Source: Bacteroidales bacterium | Lineage (GTDB): Bacteria; Bacteroidota; Bacteroidia; Bacteroidales; GWA2-32-17 | Length of the DNA: 32,683 bases | Direction of reading: 5' to 3' | NCBI GenBank assembly: GCA_026416095.1 | Contig: JAOAFV010000004.1 | Span: 80,127-112,809, forward strand | Shown: positions 25,708-32,683 of the stretch, piece by piece | How positions within the stretch are numbered: position 1 is the stretch's first letter | Layout: every line of letters starts with the position of its first letter | Notes under the pieces: generated by a model | Seen by the model: the letters and a program-made list of their open reading frames with translations, nothing else | The model's database searches: none | What the model was told of the DNA's origin: nothing | Program-made: the position numbers and the translations under genes

Positions 25708-26706
25708 CTATCCAAGTGTAGCTACCATTATTGCCTTTATAGTGTGAACTCTATTTTCGGCCTGATCAAATACAATTGAATGTTTAGACTCAAAAACTTC
25801 ATCAGTAACTTCCATTTCAGGAATACCAAATTTCTGATAAATTTGTTCGCCAATAGTTGTTTCTCTATTATGAAACGAAGGTAAGCAATGCAAAAATTTT
25901 ACATTTGGGTTTTCAGTTTTTTTAATTACATCCATATTCACCTGATAAGGTTTAAGTAATTTTATTCTTTCTTCCCATAACGACTCGGGTTCACCCATAC
26001 TTAACCACACATCGGTATAAAGGAAATCAACACCCTTAACAGCATCGTCTAATTTGTCTGTTATTGTTATTTTAGCACCAGTTTCCTTTGCTATTTCAAG
26101 AGCCTTATTTACTAATTCTTTCGAAGGGTGACATGCCGAAGGGCCGCAAGCTCTATAATCCATGCCTAATTTAGCCGCACCTATTAACAAAGAATTTGCA
26201 ACATTGTTTCTAGTATCGCCTAAAAAAGCAAACGAAATTTTTGAGAGAGGTTTATCTGAATGTTCCATCATTGTCATAAAATCCGCAAGTGCTTGTGTAG
26301 GGTGAAATTCGTTAGTTAGTCCATTCCAAACTGGTACCCCAGAATATTTAGCAAGTATTTCAACTATTTCTTGTTCAAAACCACGGTATTCAATAGCATC
26401 GTACATTCTACCAAGTACTCTTGCTGTATCTTTCATCGATTCTTTTTTTCCCATTTGTGAACCTGTTGGACCAATATATGTAACATGTGCTCCTTGATCG
26501 TATGCAGCAACTTCAAATGCACAACGTGTACGAGTAGAATCTTTCTCAAATAGCAATGCTATATTTTTCCCTTTTAGTCTTTGTTGTTCTGTACCACTAT
26601 ATTTTGCTCTTTTTAAATCGATCGATAAATTTAATAAAAATTTAATTTCCTCTGGAGTAAAATCCAATAAATTTAAAAAACTTCTATTTTTTAAATTAAC
26701 TCCCAT
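25708..26706 (-). CDS. arcB: Ornithine carbamoyltransferase, catabolic type
   Basis: The enzyme catalyses carbamoyl phosphate + ornithine to citrulline + phosphate; in degradation it runs from citrulline. Visible motifs are the carbamoyl-phosphate binding STRTR (Ser57-Arg61), HPTQ at 135-138, DVWLSMGE with SMG at 236-238 for ornithine binding, and the catalytic HCLP (His273-Pro276). The length of 332 and the N-terminus [16 protein letters not shown] with [14 protein letters not shown] match the catabolic ArcB group rather than the anabolic succinyl- or acetylornithine transferases often found in Bacteroidetes. It follows carbamate kinase by 23 bp. An unusually strong Shine-Dalgarno sequence precedes its ATG. 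argF is an alternative name. Confidence 0.95.
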   Translation of the reverse strand: MGVNLKNRSFLNLLDFTPEEIKFLLNLSIDLKRAKYSGTEQQRLKGKNIALLFEKDSTRTRCAFEVAAYDQGAHVTYIGPTGSQMGKKESMKDTARVLGRMYDAIEYRGFEQEIVEILAKYSGVPVWNGLTNEFHPTQALADFMTMMEHSDKPLSKISFAFLGDTRNNVANSLLIGAAKLGMDYRACGPSACHPSKELVNKALEIAKETGAKITITDKLDDAVKGVDFLYTDVWLSMGEPESLWEERIKLLKPYQVNMDVIKKTENPNVKFLHCLPSFHNRETTIGEQIYQKFGIPEMEVTDEVFESKHSIVFDQAENRVHTIKAIMVATLG

Positions 26707-26709
26707 AAT

Positions 26710-26719
26710 ACCTCCTTTT
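26710..26719 (-). promoter_or_regulatory. Strong Shine-Dalgarno sequence before the carbamoyltransferase start
   Basis: On the minus strand AAAAGGAGGT is followed by ATT and then the ATG at 26706. It is a near-perfect anti-16S match. The other genes here mostly have A-rich upstream regions without any such motif, as is usual in Bacteroidetes, so this site is exceptional and fixes the start codon. Confidence 0.8.
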
Positions 26720-26729
26720 ATTTACATAA

Positions 26730-27674
26730 TTATTTTTTTACAAATACAGTTCCGGCCTCAGGATTATTTACTTGAGTTGTTTCGGTTATAATAGCTTTTT
26801 CGCCACCATTTAAAATAAAGTTAATACATGCTTGCACTTTAGGGCCCATGCTACCAGAAGCAAAATGTCCTTCTTCAAGGTACTTTTGAGCTTCTTCTAT
26901 AGTTAGAACATCCAAAGCTTTCTGATTAGGCTTATTAAAATTTAAATATACTTTAGGTACATCTGTTAAAATAATAAGTTGATCGGCATGAATTTGAGTA
27001 GCAAGTAACGCCGATGCAAGGTCTTTATCAATTACTGCATCGATACCTTCTAGTTTTCCATCTTCTCTAAAATATACTGGAATACCACCCCCTCCAACTG
27101 CAATAACAATGTTACCCTCTCTTGCAAGTTTTTCTATTGATTTTCTATTCCCTATTTTTAAAGGTTTAGGAGAAGCAACTACTTTACGCCAACCTCTTCC
27201 TTTTGGATCTTCTTTAAATATCGAACCCGTTTCTTGCATTATTTTTTCTGCCTCTTCTTTTGTATAATACGGACCTATTGGTTTAGTAGGATTTTGAAAG
27301 GCCGGATCGTTTTTATCAACTAAAACTTCTGTAATTAAGGTTAATACATCTTTTTCTATTCCATTAGTTTCTAATACATTCCTAAGTTGCTGCTCAATAA
27401 TATAACCTATAAAACCTTGACTATAAGCACCACACACATCGAGAGGCATTTCTGGAATACCATATAACTTTGCACCAGCCTGATTTTGTAAAAGAATATT
27501 CCCCACTTGCGGACCATTACCATGAGTTATCACTATATTATGCCCAGCTTTTATTAATGGTAAAAGATTTAAACAAGTTTCGTAAGCATTTCGTTCTTGT
27601 TCTGTTATAGTACCCTTTTCGCCAGCTCTTAACAAAGCATTTCCTCCAAGCGCAATAACAATAAGCTTCGACAT
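26730..27674 (-). CDS. arcC: Carbamate kinase
   Basis: Carbamate kinase makes ATP, ammonia and CO2 from carbamoyl phosphate and ADP, the energy-yielding last step of citrulline degradation. Motifs are the N-terminal IVIALGGNALL, ITHGNGPQVGN, the GRGWRKVVASPKP block, VIAVGGGGIPV, the GIDAVIDKDLASALLA segment and the FASGSMGPKVQACINF end. The protein is 314 residues from the ATG at 27674; an in-frame TTG at 27695 would add seven residues but lies within the promoter, so ATG is right. It is the first gene of a minus-strand operon with arcB and probably plsY. No arginine deiminase (arcA) is beside it. Confidence 0.96.
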   Translation of the reverse strand: MSKLIVIALGGNALLRAGEKGTITEQERNAYETCLNLLPLIKAGHNIVITHGNGPQVGNILLQNQAGAKLYGIPEMPLDVCGAYSQGFIGYIIEQQLRNVLETNGIEKDVLTLITEVLVDKNDPAFQNPTKPIGPYYTKEEAEKIMQETGSIFKEDPKGRGWRKVVASPKPLKIGNRKSIEKLAREGNIVIAVGGGGIPVYFREDGKLEGIDAVIDKDLASALLATQIHADQLIILTDVPKVYLNFNKPNQKALDVLTIEEAQKYLEEGHFASGSMGPKVQACINFILNGGEKAIITETTQVNNPEAGTVFVKK

Positions 27675-27683
27675 TTTTTTTCG

Positions 27684-27714
27684 CAAATGTAGCAATTATA
27701 GGTCTTAAAACAAA
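27684..27714 (-). promoter_or_regulatory. Promoter of the arcC-arcB operon (Bacteroidetes -33/-7 type)
   Basis: On the minus strand TTTG (27714 to 27711), a 19-base spacer and TACATTTG (27691 to 27684) match the Bacteroidetes consensus TTTG-N19-TAnnTTTG in every fixed position. Transcription should start only about 5 to 7 bases before the arcC ATG at 27674, giving a nearly leaderless mRNA. Confidence 0.75.
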
Positions 27715-27820
27715 AATGTTTAATCATTCTTATTATCATCATTATTAATAAAAAATTTCAAAAACCAATAAAAAAATTGTTTCTATAAAAAATTCTTTAA
27801 TTTATCAAGTTATTTTTTCT

Positions 27821-27828
27821 TATATTTG
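27821..27828 (+). promoter_or_regulatory. Candidate -7 promoter element of the pepP operon
   Basis: TATATTTG is a full match to TAnnTTTG, followed by CC, about 50 bp before the aminopeptidase ATG. No clean -33 element is present at 19 bases; TTTA lies at 21. It is divergent from the arcC promoter in the same 204-bp gap. Confidence 0.45.
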
Positions 27829-27878
27829 CCAGAAATTATAATTACTTTGTGAATTATACGTAAACAAAATAAAGCATC

Positions 27879-29276
27879 ATGAAAGCTTTTGAAACAAAAA
27901 AGTATATTGAAAGAAGAAAACAATTATGTTCGCTTGTAAAAGAAGGTTACATTATTTTATTAGGTAACTCTGAAACACCAATGAATTATAAAGCTAATAC
28001 TTATAAATTTAGGCAAGATAGTACATTTTTATACTTTACAGGTTTAAATATTCCAAATTTACATTTAATTATTGACGCAAATACAGGTAAATCAACTTTA
28101 TATGGTAATAATTTAACAGAAGAAGAGATAGTATGGATGGGGTATCAGCCAACAATTGCTGATTTAGCAAGCATGGCCGGCATAGAAAATGCTCAACCTT
28201 TAAATGAGTTTTATAAGTTCATTACATTTATTCAAGAAAAAAAATTCAATTATCACATTTTACCTCCATATCGCGACGATCATAAAATATTATTACACGA
28301 ATTATTTAATGTACCTATTGCCAATATTAATTCGTTAGTATCGGAGCCACTAATAAAAGGTATTGTTACGTTGCGATCGGTAAAAGACGACGATGAAATA
28401 CAACATTTAGACGAAATAATGAACTATGCCTACAAAATGCACATTACTGCTATGCAAATGGCGCACGAAGGCGTAAAAGAACAACATATTGCAGGTGTTA
28501 TAGAGGGAATAGCCCTTTCTTATGGAAATGGTGTATCTTTTCCAATAATTTTATCTAAGCATAGCGAAATATTGCATAATCACGATCATAGCAATGTTCT
28601 TAAAAAAGGCGACCTTATGATTTGCGATGCAGGTTTTGAATCTGAATTAGGCTATTCTACCGACCACACTCGTACTTATGCAGTCGATGGAGAATTTTCA
28701 GATGTTCAAAAGGAAATTTATACAATAGTACTAAATGCTCAAAAAAAGGCAATATCATTAATTAAGCCAAATATTTTATTCAGAGATATTCATTTAGAAG
28801 CATGTAAAATCATCACCGAAGGGTTAAAATCTATCGGACTATTAAAAGGAGACACCGACGAAATAGTAAAAGCTGGAGCCCATACTCTTTTTTTCCCACA
28901 CGGTTTAGGTCATATGTTGGGACTTGATGTGCACGACATGGAAAACCTTGGAGAAAAATATGTAGGATACGACGAAACAGTAGAAAGAAGTTCAGAATTC
29001 GGTCTTGCATTTCTTAGATTTGCTAAAGCCTTAAAACCAGGATATGTACTAACAGTAGAACCAGGTATTTATTTCATTCCCCCACTTATTAGAAAATGGC
29101 AAGCAGATAAAAAGTTTTGCGAATATATAAACTATTCAGAAGTAGAAAAATTTATTAATTTTGGTGGAATAAGATTAGAAGAAGATATACTTGTAACCGA
29201 AAATGGCTGTAGGCTTCTTGGAAAAAAACAAATACCAATTGAAATTCAAGACGTTATAAATACTATAAAACAATAA
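27879..29276 (+). CDS. pepP: Xaa-Pro aminopeptidase (aminopeptidase P, M24B)
   Basis: This 465-residue enzyme removes the N-terminal residue from peptides with proline in second position. It has an AMP_N domain (about 1-170, with FRQDSTFLYFTGLNIPN) and the pita-bread M24 domain. All five metal ligands can be placed: Asp250 (CDAGFE), Asp262 (STDHTRTY), His345 (HGLGHMLGLDVHD), Glu394 (TVEPGIYFIP) and Glu434 (GIRLEED). Compared with E. coli, the first Asp pair is spaced one residue wider. It has no signal peptide, so it should be cytosolic, helping to finish peptide breakdown. A hydrolase gene follows after 4 bp. Confidence 0.94.
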   Translation: MKAFETKKYIERRKQLCSLVKEGYIILLGNSETPMNYKANTYKFRQDSTFLYFTGLNIPNLHLIIDANTGKSTLYGNNLTEEEIVWMGYQPTIADLASMAGIENAQPLNEFYKFITFIQEKKFNYHILPPYRDDHKILLHELFNVPIANINSLVSEPLIKGIVTLRSVKDDDEIQHLDEIMNYAYKMHITAMQMAHEGVKEQHIAGVIEGIALSYGNGVSFPIILSKHSEILHNHDHSNVLKKGDLMICDAGFESELGYSTDHTRTYAVDGEFSDVQKEIYTIVLNAQKKAISLIKPNILFRDIHLEACKIITEGLKSIGLLKGDTDEIVKAGAHTLFFPHGLGHMLGLDVHDMENLGEKYVGYDETVERSSEFGLAFLRFAKALKPGYVLTVEPGIYFIPPLIRKWQADKKFCEYINYSEVEKFINFGGIRLEEDILVTENGCRLLGKKQIPIEIQDVINTIKQ

Positions 29277-29280
29277 ACAT

Positions 29281-30078
29281 ATGTTAAATAATAAAATTAA
29301 AGGCGAAGGATTTCCGATTGTTTTTTTACATGGTTATTTAGAAAACTTGGAACTGTGGGAAGAATTTACCGAAAAATTAGAAAATTTTAAATCGGTATTA
29401 ATCGATCTACCAGGTTGTGGTAAAAGCGATTTACCAGAACTGAAAAAAAAATTTATTGGTGGTTACGAAGTTATTGAACCACTTAAACCTTCAATAGAAC
29501 AAATTGCTGATGAAGTAATACAAGTTGTTAAACATTATAACGTTGAATTAGTACACTTAGTTGGCCATTCAATGGGCGGATACGTTGCTCTTGCTATTCT
29601 TGAAAAATACCCCGACATGGTTAAAACCTTATGCCTGCTAAATTCTCATCCTTTTGCCGATACACCAGAAAGAAAACAAAACCGTTTGCAAGAAATAGAA
29701 ATTATTAAACAAGGAAAGAAAAATCTAATTATCGATGCTTTTATTCAAAAGTTATATTCGCCAACTTTTAACAACGATAAGTATATTCAGCTTAGTAAGC
29801 AAATGGCTTTAAATACTCACGAAGATACAATGATTTATTGCCTGCTTGCTATGAAAGATAGAATAGACCGAAGTGAACTTCTTGTAAATACAAATAAACC
29901 AGTATTGTGGTTACTTGGCGAAAACGACCCTTTTGTACCATTTCAATTAGTAGAAACTATTCAGGAAAAAGCAAATTTAAAGAAAGTAATTATACCTAAC
30001 TCGGCTCACATGAGTATTTTCGAATGTCCAGATTTAGTGCTAAATACTTTAATAGATTTCTTTAATAGTAATAAATAG
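29281..30078 (+). CDS. Alpha/beta-fold hydrolase
   Basis: Standard alpha/beta hydrolase of 265 residues. The oxyanion-hole motif FLHGY lies at 15-19, the nucleophile elbow GHSMGG has Ser97, the acid is Asp216 (LLGENDPFVP) and the base is His243 (IPNSAHMS). A cap region spans about 125-195. The catalytic triad is complete, so it should be active as an esterase or similar enzyme. The motifs do not tell the substrate. No signal peptide. It sits between pepP (4-bp gap) and ispG (1-bp overlap, TAGTG), so it is co-translated with both, but neither neighbour points to its substrate. Confidence 0.92.
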   Translation: MLNNKIKGEGFPIVFLHGYLENLELWEEFTEKLENFKSVLIDLPGCGKSDLPELKKKFIGGYEVIEPLKPSIEQIADEVIQVVKHYNVELVHLVGHSMGGYVALAILEKYPDMVKTLCLLNSHPFADTPERKQNRLQEIEIIKQGKKNLIIDAFIQKLYSPTFNNDKYIQLSKQMALNTHEDTMIYCLLAMKDRIDRSELLVNTNKPVLWLLGENDPFVPFQLVETIQEKANLKKVIIPNSAHMSIFECPDLVLNTLIDFFNSNK

Positions 30079-31574
30079 TGAACGAAAATATTATAAAATA
30101 CATTCGCCCAAAAAATACACCCGTAAAAGTTGGAAGCACATATATTGGGTATGGGCATCCCATAGTAGCACAAACAATGACTAACACAAAAACCGAAGAT
30201 ATCGATGCTACATTTAAGCAAATAACTGAATTATATGAAAGTGGTATTGAATTGATTAGAGTATCTGTTCCATCTGAAAAAGCATTAAAAGCTTTATACG
30301 AAATAAAACAAAAACTTATTAAAAAAAGAATTAACGTCAATATTATTGCAGATATTCATTTTAATGCTGTTCTTGCCGAAAAATGCGCTACTTTTGTAGA
30401 AAAAGTAAGAATTAACCCCGGAAATTACGTTGATTCCCCTAATAAAGCACACAAATCGAATATTCCCGATAAAACTTTAATTGAAAACAAAATAAAGACA
30501 TTAATAAACATATGTAAGCAGCACGGCACTGCAATTCGCATTGGAGTTAATTTTGGTTCGCTTTCGTGGCGTATAATTGAAAAATATGGCTACACACCCG
30601 AAGCAATGGTAAATTCGGCTTTAGAATTTATTGATGTGTTCGAAAAACTTAATTTTACAAACACAATTATTTCGCTTAAAGCAAGCGATGTTGTTACTAC
30701 AATTAAAGCAAACACTTTACTAATTGAGCAACTGAATAAAAGAGAATATAAATATCCTATTCATTTAGGAGTAACCGAAGCTGGTTTAGACACCGAAGGA
30801 AGAATAAAATCTGTATTAGGAATAGGTATATTATTGTTATTGGGCATAGGCGATACAATAAGAGTTTCGCTTTCGGAGCATCCGCTGGTTGAAGTAATTG
30901 AAGCAAAAAAAATCTTAAATGTATTTAATAATATCATAAACAATCGCGGCACATGCAAAATTATTTATGTACCCGAAGAAGCTTTAAAAAACTCGACACC
31001 ATTAAAAATAATAAATAAAAACAATCGCAGTTTTCGCATTTATTCTTTTAGTTTTAATAAGAACTTTTCTTTCGAAAGTAATAATTCTAAAAATATTTTG
31101 GGAATATACATAAACAAAGACGACGAAAATACACTTACCGAATTTATTATACTACTTGGATATTTGTTTTTTAAATTAGATTTTACCGAAATACTTATTC
31201 TTATCGATGTACCTAATACCGAAAAAATATTAGAAATTATTGATTACACTTTACATTTTTTGAATATCGATAAAAAATTTAATGAATATATCTCGTGTCC
31301 AACTTGTTCACGTTCTACAATAGATGTTGAACAATTAACGAGAAAAATTAAACTTGCTACAAAAAAGTTTAATAATTTAAAAATAGCCATTATGGGTTGT
31401 ATAGTAAATGGCCCTGGCGAAATGCACGACGCCGATTACGGTTGCTTAGGTTCGGGAAATAATAAAATAACTATATATAAACAAGGCAAACCTATTGCAA
31501 AAAATTTAGAAATTAACGAAGGCATTAATTTTTTAATAAATTTAATTGAACATGAAAATAATAAAAACCTTTAA
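30078..31574 (+). CDS. ispG: 4-hydroxy-3-methylbut-2-enyl diphosphate synthase IspG (GcpE)
   Basis: IspG is the [4Fe-4S] enzyme that converts methylerythritol cyclodiphosphate to HMBPP in the non-mevalonate isoprenoid pathway. The TIM-barrel half starts with VKVGSTYIGYGHPIVAQTMTNT and contains LIRVSVPSE, NIIADIHFNAVLA, VRINPGNY, IRIGVNFGSLS and HLGVTEAG. The iron-sulfur half carries Cys407 and Cys410 (SCPTCSRS), Cys441 (GCIVNGPGE) and Glu448, spaced like E. coli Cys270, Cys273, Cys305 and Glu312. An insert of roughly 100 residues (about 290-395) separates them, as in plant and Bacteroidetes enzymes but shorter than usual. The start is GTG, sharing one base with the previous stop (TAGTG). Confidence 0.96.
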   Translation: MNENIIKYIRPKNTPVKVGSTYIGYGHPIVAQTMTNTKTEDIDATFKQITELYESGIELIRVSVPSEKALKALYEIKQKLIKKRINVNIIADIHFNAVLAEKCATFVEKVRINPGNYVDSPNKAHKSNIPDKTLIENKIKTLINICKQHGTAIRIGVNFGSLSWRIIEKYGYTPEAMVNSALEFIDVFEKLNFTNTIISLKASDVVTTIKANTLLIEQLNKREYKYPIHLGVTEAGLDTEGRIKSVLGIGILLLLGIGDTIRVSLSEHPLVEVIEAKKILNVFNNIINNRGTCKIIYVPEEALKNSTPLKIINKNNRSFRIYSFSFNKNFSFESNNSKNILGIYINKDDENTLTEFIILLGYLFFKLDFTEILILIDVPNTEKILEIIDYTLHFLNIDKKFNEYISCPTCSRSTIDVEQLTRKIKLATKKFNNLKIAIMGCIVNGPGEMHDADYGCLGSGNNKITIYKQGKPIAKNLEINEGINFLINLIEHENNKNL

Positions 31575-32199
31575 GGAATAACTTAAACATATCACTCCTA
31601 TCTTAATAAAATTTTACCTAATATTTTGCATTTTTACTATACAAATTACATAACTATAAAAAAAATTAAAAGTTTCGAAGTAATTTTACTTAAAAACATT
31701 AATATTTGTGTTACAAATAACCTGAATAATCAAATTCGTGGTTCTTAAAAAAAATAAATTTATATACGGCATTATTTAAAACATAAATTTACAATAACTA
31801 TGAAAACATAATGCTAATCGCCTGCAAAACAACAGTTTTTTAACTTTGTATTTACCATTTTTCAATTGTAAAAATTTATAAATATTGAAATATAGTTAGT
31901 TGATAAGTTTTAAAAACTCTTTTTTTATTTTTTTAGTGTTTAAAAAATATTTAATAACTAAACATTAGACGCTACAAAATAGCCTTAATATTTAAGTAAA
32001 ACTCGCTAAAAAATAATGAAGTTACACTTTAAAATAAAAAACTTCTTACTTTACTTAGTATTTTTAACTTGCTATGTTAATTATATTTTTCGCTATAAGT
32101 TAACTTATAATACCTGTGTACCTTTTTTTATCTTTCAAACTATATAATACATACACATAATATGACATAGCCCCTATTTTTAATTTCAATACTTAACGA
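31575..32199. other. Gene-free, very AT-rich intergenic stretch
   Basis: No ORF with support is seen on either strand (a 60-base sample from 31861 has only 9 G or C). A full -7 match, TAACTTTG, lies at 31841-31848 but has no -33 partner and no gene downstream on plus. A short hairpin AGTTTT-a-AAAACT at 31906-31918, followed by CTTTTTTT, could be a weak plus-strand terminator. No tRNA or repeat array is recognised. Confidence 0.6.
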
Positions 32200-32234
32200 A
32201 ACCCTATATAATAATTACTATATTATATAGGGTT
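32200..32234 (-). terminator. Perfect 14-bp hairpin, probable terminator of the contig-end gene
   Basis: AACCCTATATAATA (32200-32213) and TATTATATAGGGTT (32221-32234) are exact reverse complements with a 7-base loop. By a rough composition estimate a stem this long with so short a loop is unlikely by chance here. It lies 56 bp beyond the stop of the minus-strand gene at 32290. There is no strong T-run, so it may also stabilise the mRNA end. Confidence 0.55.
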
Positions 32235-32289
32235 ATAAATTTCAAAAATTTAATTTCAAATTTCATACCTCAAACTTTGACTAAGGCAG

Positions 32290-32664
32290 CTAACGCACGC
32301 AGCGGCAGTAGGAGGTGTAATTGTACCAATCCCAACTGCCATTGATCTCGTCGAACACAATCCAGGTGTCGATGGGGGATGCGACTGTAGCTGTCCATAT
32401 GTAGCCACTAACAGCTCCACCCGGCAATGGAATAGCATTAGTAAAATACCTCCAAGCCACCTCTCGTTGGTGGATGTGTTGCCTGTAAGATTGTAATAAG
32501 CAGGTGTAGATGTCCATACCACAGATAAATTAAACCCTCCGCTAGGGGTAGGAATGGCTCTATTGGTACGGTACATTATAGCTTCTTCGAAGGTGGGCAT
32601 GCGCCAATCGTTATATCCTCCTTCTGTTAAATTACGACAATTATCAACACAGGTAATCCAAGTT
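32290..32664 (-). CDS. DUF1566 (Lcl C-terminal)-like protein, C-terminal fragment with frameshift
   Basis: The fragment is open from the contig end. In one frame it reads TWITCVDNCRNLTEGGYNDWRMPTFEEAIMYR and then VVWTSTPAYYNLTGN, typical of DUF1566/Lcl-like domains (the NDWRMPT block). In a second frame it continues RYFTNAIPLPGG, then GYIWTATVASPIDTWIVFDE and ends with NGSWDWYNYTSYCRCVR, the usual CRCVR family end, with stop TAG at 32290-32292. One base is therefore gained or lost at about 32440-32465. This may be a sequencing error near the contig end or a true mutation. The first-frame ORF running on to 32256 is out of frame. G+C is much higher than in the rest (33 of 60 bases from 32281). 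Such domains are often found on exported Bacteroidetes proteins; the N-terminus is missing. Confidence 0.7.
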
Positions 32665-32683
32665 CTGTCTCTTATACACATCT
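32665..32683. other. Tn5 mosaic-end/Nextera adapter sequence (library artefact)
   Basis: The last 19 bases, CTGTCTCTTATACACATCT, are exactly the reverse complement of the Tn5 transposase mosaic end used in Nextera library preparation. They are not genomic. Translated on the minus strand they give the well-known artefact start MCIRDR. The contig ends here. Confidence 0.97.

Noticed and set aside
27675-27695. TTG start for carbamate kinase
   Set aside because: It lies within the -7 box region and the ATG at 27674 begins directly at the conserved MSKLIVIALGGNA.
32256-32681. 141-codon minus-strand ORF beginning MCIRDR
   Set aside because: Its first codons are adapter sequence and its last part is out of frame after the frameshift; the true end of the gene is at 32290.

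Overview
The window is about 32.7 kb of very AT-rich chromosomal DNA from a member of the Bacteroidetes (Bacteroidota), most likely an anaerobic, amino-acid-using Bacteroidia-type organism. The evidence is a TonB-dependent receptor with a carboxypeptidase-like N-terminal domain, type IX secretion (T9SS) C-terminal signals of both type A and type B, promoters of the Bacteroidetes form TTTG-N19-TAnnTTTG, and almost no Shine-Dalgarno sequences. No rRNA, tRNA, CRISPR array, insertion sequence or phage gene was seen. This looks like a core-genome contig, and its right end is a contig end carrying a sequencing adapter.

Layout from left to right. (1) 1-1280: the tail of a thiamine operon (thiG end, thiH). 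(2) 1555-4124: a TonB-dependent receptor followed 2 bp later by a small exported heavy-metal-associated (HMA) protein, probably a metal-handling pair. (3) 4603-11215: a tight six-gene plus-strand run of malic enzyme, a secreted peptidylarginine-deiminase-like enzyme with a T9SS tail, rhomboid protease, GmhB-like HAD phosphatase, class IV aminotransferase and a CstA-family transporter. (4) 11329-11760: a small protein with an extremely acidic tail. (5) 16592-11811, minus strand: an overlapping five-gene operon of flavin reductase-like protein, an exported nucleoside hydrolase/FmdE fusion, a 10-TM putative metal exporter, a 5'-nucleotidase-like enzyme and an LEA14-like lipoprotein. This is the most unusual set in the window. 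(6) 16641-17384: a DUF2400 (TIGR02757) protein. (7) 22043-17374, minus strand: a four-gene operon of a membrane protein, a catalytic and a non-catalytic M16 peptidase, and a secreted fibronectin-type protein with a T9SS type B tail. (8) 22111-24978: full-length glycine decarboxylase GcvP. (9) 27674-25090, minus strand: carbamate kinase, catabolic-type ornithine carbamoyltransferase and PlsY, from a strong promoter. (10) 27879-31574: aminopeptidase P, alpha/beta hydrolase and IspG. (11) 31575-32289: an AT-rich gene-free stretch with one strong hairpin. (12) 32290-32664: a frameshifted fragment of a DUF1566-like protein, ending in a 19-bp Tn5/Nextera mosaic-end adapter.

Read together, the genes suggest a cell that degrades peptides (M16 pair, aminopeptidase P, secreted deiminase) and gains energy from amino acids (citrulline to ornithine plus ATP through OTC and carbamate kinase; glycine cleavage; malate to pyruvate). 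Assignments rest on motifs read by eye from the translations; no database search was run.
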